This document shows positions 58,048 through 64,000 of a stretch of 64,000 bases of DNA, piece by piece. This stretch comes from Oscheius tipulae (Eukaryota; Nematoda; Chromadorea; Rhabditida; Rhabditidae), in the NCBI GenBank assembly GCA_037178975.1, contig JASJZH010000006.1, positions 10,478,001 through 10,542,000 on the forward strand, given 5' to 3'. The position numbers and the translations under genes were made by a program. Within the stretch, counting starts at the first letter, position 1; every line of letters begins with the position of its first letter. The notes beneath the pieces are model-generated. The model saw only the letters and a program-made list of their open reading frames with translations. It did no database searches and was not told where the DNA came from.

Positions 58048-59261
58048 AGTACAATATCTCCCGGCTTCAAGCAGCGGGTGCTATCTGAAAGGTCAAGTAA
58101 CGGAAGCACGAATGTTTAAAAGTTGCCCAAGCTTTGTTAGGAACGCCTTTATTCAGTAGCAAGCCACTACCAATGTACCGACCTTCGAGAAGGATAGAAG
58201 CCTTGGCTTGGCTGAGTCTGGTGTCAAACTTGGGACCCTTAGATTGATGCTGGTGGCACCGGCCACTGTGCCAACCCACCCTATCCAGTCACACTATCAC
58301 AGCAGAAACGGATTATCTAAAGGACACTGAATTCCAGTTTACCTTGGCTTACTAACTATACCTACAGCCAGAGAGAAACTGCAATTAATTTTCAATCGAA
58401 TAAAGACAAACTTTTATCAATACCCTCTTATAATCCTGTGAAGTTGTCAAAAGTATTATTTCCCTGTAACATGCAACTGCCGCTGTTCACAACATTTGAC
58501 ATGAAACCAAACCAAATACTTTTTTTCAGAGAGAGTTACTACTATGGTCGCCGAAGAATGCGTCATATTCACCGAGGAAGCACCTTCAAAAATACAGCCG
58601 CCTCGTTGATGAGCTTTAGAAAGAAGTTTTACATATTCGACAGAGCGGTAGGCATTTTTCATGATCATGTGATTCAAAATCTTTTCGGAACAGATGTTTT
58701 CGATTTCTAATCGTTGCCATCTTGTGATCAACTTGTAACAAATTATTAAAATTATCCCCATTCAGGGGTAAAGGCGTAGGCTTGGAAAATATTTTTGTCG
58801 CTGGTTAATTTGCAGAATATCATTGGTGACCTTGGTGAGTTAGAATAGGTACTTGAGTGGAATATTCGCACATACAAATGAGGCTTGCTCTTAAGTAGAG
58901 ACCCCACAATCTAGTAACTTTTCTCCTCCCTTTGTTTATTCCCGGAGAAATGGCCTCAACTAATGGATTGCCGTTAGATTGGGGGCACTCTCGTGGGGTC
59001 GCAATGGCTAAATTCGTTTGTCGCGGTTTGCCCTCCTTATTGCTCTCGGTCCGACACCAAACTTCCAGCAAACCACATGTGTGCTTTGAATGAACGAGGG
59101 TTTCCCCTCCTTCACACAAATCGCAGAGCCAGCCCGGACGCTATCAAAAACCTTTCTCCGCTCTCTCTCTCCCGTACGCTTCAAAGAACTCATACACATT
59201 GAGAGTCTTCATCCACCTCCTCCTCCTTCTTTCTATGCAAAAAAAGTGACAGCGGTCTGAT
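58048..59261. other. intergenic region right of the retrotransposon
   Basis: It contains a tRNA-like repeat (listed) and a possible orphan exon at about 58531-58648 (open frame bounded by a TTTTTCAG acceptor and a GTAGGC donor, with YYYGRRRMRHIHRG). No partner exon was found, so no gene is called. A pyrimidine run near 59161-59170 precedes the next gene. Confidence 0.4.
58195..58285 (-). repeat. tRNA-derived SINE-like fragment
   Basis: On the minus strand, GGGTGGGTTGGCACAGTGGCC followed about 30 bases later by GTTTGACACC resembles tRNA A- and B-box spacing. The arms do not fold into a complete tRNA, so a SINE or tRNA pseudogene is more likely. Confidence 0.35.
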
Positions 59262-60633
59262 ATGACTTCCTCTCCGGAACCGTGGCGCATTCGTCATGAT
59301 TACAGTAATTCCGATCGTCAGCCTATGTACAGAATTGAGGAACAGCGACCGATAGAGGTAATGTGTACAGCCAATGCGGAATTGCTTTTTCTACATTATG
59401 TGACGCAGTCGTTTTCTACTTTTTTGATAAACTAATGTGCTTGACCCCCGAAGTACTTCCGCTCCTCAATTAACGAAATGCTCTGTTTGACCACAATGTA
59501 ATTGTCTACACAGCTGTTTCAGGAACATTTTTATTAAAATACTTTTTTTACAAGCAAGGGGGTTGCATCAAATTAGCTAAAAACGTGCGCAAGTTCAACA
59601 AATGGAAAAGCCAACAAACAGTTTACTTTTTTGTTTAGAAACTAATCCTTAAACCCGAAATTTCTAACACATTCAATATGTAACTTTGTCTTACCTATAC
59701 TATCTCAACAGTCGGAAGAAAGATACCTCATCCGTGCCGTTGCGGACATAAATTTGTGCGGATTTCGAGGAAGTATTGACGTTCTGATGCTTTTCCAGCT
59801 GCCGAAACTGTACGGGTGGGACTGGTCAGACGTACCATTTGCTACTGCACCACTTCTTATATTAGATTTGTATCAGATAGTACTGACATTAATAATAGAC
59901 AAGTAGGCGAAAGTCCAAAAGCTTGTTTTTGTCGTATTTCCACCAATCTAAGAATAATTGTCTCTGTCTGCATTCAATTTCACAGTCGAGCAAGCTAAGC
60001 AAAAATACTGAAAACGAACACTGTTCTCGATATCATCACGAACGTACTTTTTTTGCAGGATATGTGTCTTTGCGGGTTACTATCATTGGATCTCTCCGTA
60101 CATCTCATTTCTTGTGTTGAGGTACGCCATTTTTGAAACGCTGGCTGTACAAACAATTTTAGGTCTTCTTCTCAATGGTTCTGCTCATCCAGGCACCGGA
60201 TTTGCTCACGTCAAACGGGACATATTTCTACTTCCTCGGTGCTTTTAATGGTTGCGGCGTTTACTTCTTCTCACTTCATTTAATTAGTAAATTTTGGCTG
60301 GAAATAGAATCTCAGACTATTTTTTAGTGTGTGTATCCTGTGTCTGCTCATCTCTTCTTCTGTATATAGGTGGAAAAGTAAAAAGACCGGGTCTAGTAAT
60401 GCCACATCTAATGTGGCAGCTACTTTTCATCTGCATGGCTATCACATTATCGATATGTAAGAAAATTTGTTTTCAAGTCTTCAACTTTTGCAGGTCTTCT
60501 AAATCTTGGAGCAAAAGGTGTCATGTTAATGTCGTCCAGCATCGTGCTCAGCATCATGCTCATCACACCTGGTGGGTCCGAGATATCAAATTTCATGGCA
60601 CTCTACACGAATATAGTACTAAGTGCTAAATAA
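59262..60633 (+). CDS. four-helix integral membrane protein, 225 aa
   Basis: Exons 59262-59357, 59712-59879, 60059-60121, 60163-60286, 60370-60456 and 60494-60633 join in phase. A polar N-terminal tail of about 30 residues is followed by four hydrophobic segments (including ATAPLLILDLYQI, VFFSMVLLIQAP, LMWQLLFICMAITLS, and MLMSSSIVLSIML) with a GLVMPHLMWQ turn. The layout resembles small tetraspan proteins frequent in nematode genomes (DUF7027/LAPTM-like); the exact family is not confirmed. The donor chosen for exon 2 (GTACTG) is modest; an alternative donor at 59902 breaks the downstream frame. AATAAA overlaps the stop codon (60629-60634), so the true 3' end may lie further on. Confidence 0.65.
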
Positions 60634-61366
60634 ACAGTGTAACGAGGTGACAGATGGTTAAAATGATTTTTAGTTTAATTTTAAATGTTTAGTCACTTTT
60701 CCTTGTAAAATTGATAGTTCTTAATGTACTTTCTGTTTATCTAAATTAACAAATTTAAGTGTATTCATAAAAAAAAAGTCTAGGAAAAATCCGAACAAGA
60801 TAAAGGACGTAAAAACAAAAACCGCAACAGGTTCCGCCTGTACGCACAGCGGTTGCTGGGTGGTATAGCTCAGTGGTTAACGTGCTGGGCTACAAATACG
60901 GGTGCCACGGGTTCGATCGCACCCAATGTTTTCCGGATAGTCAACAAGATGGCTATGTCGATAAAAACCGCGAGCATACTTCTAGAGTACTGCCAAATAT
61001 ACATATTTGGTACCGTTCTCGAAGACTTGAACATATCAGTCCCTTCCTCAAATGCACTTTTCAGCCTTGGCAGAAGTCTGGTGGAGCTATTTGACTTACT
61101 GCTTCTATCTCCAATTGAAGAGAAGACAAACAAAAAAGAAGCTGACAGCCTCATCATCGGAGTGCATCGAAATCCCCCAGACGGAATGCTAATATCGTTC
61201 AAATTGTATCATTCTTAACGGGTCTTCGTTCAAAATGAAGGGTTCTTTTTCCTGTTTGACTCGAATCGGCAAGGATCAATAGCCGGGCAGGCGTTAAAAC
61301 GCCTCATGTTGTGTGCAGGTACAGTAGAAAAGGCAAGAGGCCGGCTCTTGTTACCTCCAGCGAGCC
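60634..61366. other. intergenic region upstream of SIX gene
   Basis: It holds a tRNA-like repeat (listed) and presumably the SIX promoter. Open frames at 60853-61218 are not supported by splicing or similarity. Confidence 0.45.
60857..60930 (+). repeat. tRNA-like sequence, probably SINE or pseudogene
   Basis: GGGTGGTATAGCTCAGTGG, TTAACGTGCTGGGCTAC and GGGTTCGATCGCACCC give a recognisable A box, anticodon-arm region and B box. The acceptor stem pairs for only five bases and the anticodon stem is imperfect. It shares AGCTCAGTGGTTA..G.GCTGGGCTA with 27850-27930. Confidence 0.45.
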
Positions 61367-62427
61367 ATGGAGCGCTATCGCCAGCAGAATTCGGATACCG
61401 CGTAAGATTCTCACCTTTCCCATATCGAATGTCGTCGCCCGTCTCCTCATTTGTGCTTCCAGCATGTTCGTGCGACGGCCTGGCTGTTCTTTTTTTGTAT
61501 AAAGCCGATTATTCTTCCCTTCCAGAACATGTCCCTTCACAGCCGAAGAAATTTCCTGTATTTGCGAAGCTCTTGCCACGGACACCGATCGCTTAGTAAG
61601 GCTTTACGAGACGGGGTAGAAATGCAGTTTCAGGGTTATTTTCTATGGTCACTACCCCCAACCGAGGACATTTTCTGCCTCGAGAGTGTGCTCAAAGGAC
61701 ACGCTCTCGTGGCTTTTCATCGTGAAAACTACAAGGATTTGTATCGAATACTGGAACACCACCACTTTTCCTCCCAGAACCACCCCACACTTCAGCAGCT
61801 CTGGCTAAACGCCCATTATAATGAGGTCAGTCCATTAAGCTCACAGTAAAGTGGCGAAACGCGCCTAAAGGGCGGTAGGTATCGCATTTCAAAGCCCCCT
61901 TTTGTAAAACAGGTGCGAGTTAGTCGGGATCTTTGAGGCTATTGAGAAGAAAACAATTTAGGCTGAAAAACTGAGAGGTAGAGAGCTCGGAGCAGTTGGG
62001 AAATACCGCATTAGGAGAAAATATCCGCTGCCGAGAACAATCTGGGACGGGGAGGAGACCAGCTACTGTTTTAGAGTAGGATTATTGAAAATTTGTTTAT
62101 TCTTGATTTCAGGAAAAGTCCAGGCATCTTTTACGTGACTACTATTCCAAGAATCCATATCCTAGTCCTAAGGAGAAGAAGGATTTGGCTCATCAGACCC
62201 ATTTAACTATGACACAGGTATCAAATTGGTTCAAGAATCGCAGACAACGAGATCGAGCAGCAGATACGAAGCCTGGGTATGTTAAACAGCATTTTGTGAT
62301 AAGAATATACCTTTACAGCGAATCTAGAACATTAAGAGCATCCCCCAGTGAAGAAGAAGAACGAAAACTGTTATATCCCAGACTATTGCCAACGATTCCC
62401 CTGCCTTATGCTTATTCCCTCTACTGA
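61367..62427 (+). CDS. Six1/2-class homeobox transcription factor
   Basis: Sine oculis family regulator of head, muscle and neuronal development. Exons 61367-61401, 61526-61595, 61634-61825, 61962-62075, 62113-62276 and 62319-62427 are fully phase-consistent (227 aa). The SIX domain runs from [13 protein letters not shown] through [19 protein letters not shown]-like [18 protein letters not shown], and [14 protein letters not shown]. The homeodomain begins near [20 protein letters not shown] and contains [13 protein letters not shown] and [20 protein letters not shown] and the YSKNPYPSP context point to the Six1/2 subclass (C. elegans ceh-33/ceh-34 group) rather than Six3/6 or Six4/5. The C-terminal tail is short. 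Intron 2 is 38 bp. AATAAA is at 62445-62450. Confidence 0.95.
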
Positions 62428-64000
62428 AGTCAACTGTCGCATCGAATAAACACCTCCCTCGCAATTTGTATCAACTTGTCTGGCAGCTGACATGAATGGT
62501 CTAAACACTGCCAACTGCAGGTATAAACAGGTGACAGAACCCCCGATCCAGAGTCTCTAAGCCCGCTCCTTCCTTGAGCGGGATAGAGAGAGAGAGAGAG
62601 TGATGGCGCAATCGATGTGGGTGTAACCTGATAGCTCAGGCTACCGTAAGCTGCGAACCTTGCTGGCGAAAACATGGCGCGTGCGAGTGGCTTCTGCTTC
62701 TGAGGTCACCTAGCCTGTCCCTTTCGTTTTTGCCAAGCCGGAATGGAATAATTACCGTGCGTAAAAAAACCGTGTTAATAGCTCGGAGTTCGCGCACAGT
62801 TGTCTTTGAAATTGATACTCTTTGTCGGCGGCCGCTAGTTCTGCGTCTCGTCAGAACTAGCGCTCCTTCACCTTCCGGCTGCCAGATGACCACAGCTGTA
62901 ACTGCTACTGTCCCACAGCCAGCCGTGGGAGAGCAGTAGTTGTCTCTTCGACAGACTCTGGTCCCCAAAAAATATGAATGCCAACAATCTTGGCCCAGAT
63001 GAGGACGACCCCAATGCCGTGTTGCACCGGCTGGCAGGTGTCAGTCAGCTTGTGACATGCTACGCAGGTAGCTGCCAACTATTTGCACTTTCTTGTCGCC
63101 CTCGACATCACTCGTGTGCTGGCTCTGCAGACCTCATTAGCATACGGGCAGTAACCTCGAGCTAGTAGTACATCTGTCCATGTTTGTATAAGACTTGTTC
63201 AGTACCATTACCAGCTGTGCTCCTCGGGGGAGAAGGAAGCTTAGAGTCAATAACAAGCTCTGTCCGATCACCTGTCGTGGTAACGTTGAGAGGACATAGT
63301 ACGCTATGAGCTAGTCAACTGGAAATTTTGAAAAGCTTCAATCCGTGAAATCTCAAACCCCGACCTGTAATCAAAAGATAAAAACATGTACTCTTCCAGG
63401 TTACTGTACTTAGCAAAGCAATATCGACTTTATCTAAACTTTTTCTTACCACTTTAAACGGCGAAATTGGCACAGGGGAATTTTGCACCAGCCATTTCAT
63501 AGGATTGGTGTCTGTTAAATTAGCAAAAAACTAACATCAGTTCTAACAAGTTTGAGTTCACCGTGTTCTTTCTAAGAGTTCTTTTTTGACTAAAGTCCAA
63601 GTTTTTAGCTTTTGACAGTTGGTGACAACTTTGACTCAAGTATTTCCGAAGTTGCATAACTCATAAGCTTCGTTATTGAGCAGCGGGTCTGCATCACTGG
63701 GGGAGCTAGCAAATCATTCTCTCCAGACTTGACTTCCTATCCTTACAACAATCTCGATGGAAACCGGTCTTTTCAATCTCGAGCGGGTTACGGTAGCTTC
63801 GTGGAGCATGCCTTTGAAACTATACAAAAAGTTCTAAACTTTTAAATCAAAAGTTTGCCCTCACAATTAAAAACTCTTATCGATCCAAGCTTCCAGGATT
63901 CTGCTCCAGCTCCCGACATTCCGGACACGGCGTGACCTGTGAGGCTGTGCGAGGCGAGGGGGGCGTAACTCGAGCCGGCGTCATCACAATGCAGGCGTAC
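62428..64000. other. 3' flank of SIX gene and possible start of another gene
   Basis: Contains a GAGAGAGAGAGAGAG microsatellite near 62585-62601 and a 10-bp inverted repeat (62834-62843/62852-62861). An ATG at 62974 opens MNANNLGPDEDDPNAVLHRL, followed by GTGTCAG as a possible donor; it could be a first coding exon running off the window. No second exon was confirmed. Confidence 0.3.

Larger units (their letters stand above)
50006..58051 (-). mobile_element. complete Ty3/gypsy LTR retrotransposon
   Basis: Two 395-bp LTRs (50010-50404 and 57653-58047) flank a 7.2-kb interior with a single long gag-pol frame. The host repeat AGTA occurs immediately outside each end (50006-50009 and 58048-58051), consistent with a 4-bp target-site duplication. 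LTR ends are inverted AGTAACGC/GCGTTACT. The element is oriented on the minus strand. The tRNA primer-binding site follows the right LTR, and a purine tract abuts the left LTR. Matching LTRs, the duplication and an intact frame indicate a recent insertion that may still be competent. The nearest known comparison is the C. elegans Cer1 type with one fused polyprotein. Confidence 0.95.

Noticed and set aside
58531-58648. Exon-like frame YYYGRRRMRHIHRG with acceptor and donor
   Set aside because: No phase-compatible partner exon was found on either side, so no gene is called.
62585-62601. GA dinucleotide run as possible CRISPR or satellite array
   Set aside because: A simple microsatellite; no spacer/repeat architecture exists anywhere in the window.

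Overview
The window is animal nuclear DNA with densely intron-split genes. Many introns are only 37-45 bp, with GT..(T)TTCAG borders. Gene content fits a nematode: a UNC-76/FEZ homologue, a Six1/2-class homeobox gene, a small four-helix membrane protein of a type common in nematodes, and a Cer1-like single-ORF Ty3/gypsy element. The intron style suggests a Trichuris-like (clade I) worm, but that placement is inference. Exon chains below were built by hand from splice-site phase and protein similarity; no transcript data were available.

Layout, left to right. 0.9-4.9 kb: unc-76/FEZ (+). 7.2-10.4 kb: a PPPY-bearing single-pass membrane protein (+) and a basic/acidic 118-aa protein (+). 11.2-14.6 kb: a secreted 261-aa protein (-) and a secreted 255-aa protein (+). 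15.3-18.7 kb: a PLD3-type phospholipase D-fold protein (+) whose intron carries a tRNA-Ser(GCU) gene. 19.1-20.1 kb: a 120-aa beta-rich protein (+). 20.8-23.9 kb: a divergent annexin (+). 24.1-25.8 kb: a TesB/ACOT8-type peroxisomal acyl-CoA thioesterase (-), facing a possible 48-aa gene (+). 27.2-31.9 kb: GBA2-type non-lysosomal glucosylceramidase (+). 32.3-37.6 kb: a receptor tyrosine kinase with von Willebrand A-like ectodomains (+). 37.9-39.4 kb: a small secreted peptide precursor (+). 39.6-41.5 kb: STARD7-like lipid transfer protein (-). 42.0-44.5 kb: Pellino E3 ligase (-). 47.2-47.7 kb: a non-LTR retrotransposon 3' remnant. 48.8-49.9 kb: an uncharacterised 235-aa gene (+). 50.0-58.05 kb: a complete Ty3/gypsy element (-) with matching 395-bp LTRs. 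59.3-60.6 kb: a four-helix membrane protein (+). 61.4-62.4 kb: a Six1/2 homeobox gene (+). The last 1.5 kb may hold the 5' end of another gene.

The genes do not form one pathway. Several concern lipids and membranes (PLD3-like, ACOT8-like, GBA2-like, STARD7-like, annexin); others concern signalling (VWA-kinase, Pellino, FEZ) and development (Six). GBA2, the VWA-kinase and the peptide gene lie head-to-tail with gaps of about 300-350 bp. Several start codons sit just after a splice-acceptor-like sequence, compatible with 5'-UTR introns or spliced-leader addition. The strongest candidates for novelty are the VWA-like/transmembrane/tyrosine-kinase architecture and the large unexplained C-terminal domain of the retrotransposon polyprotein, whose stop codon is formed at the polypurine-tract/LTR junction.
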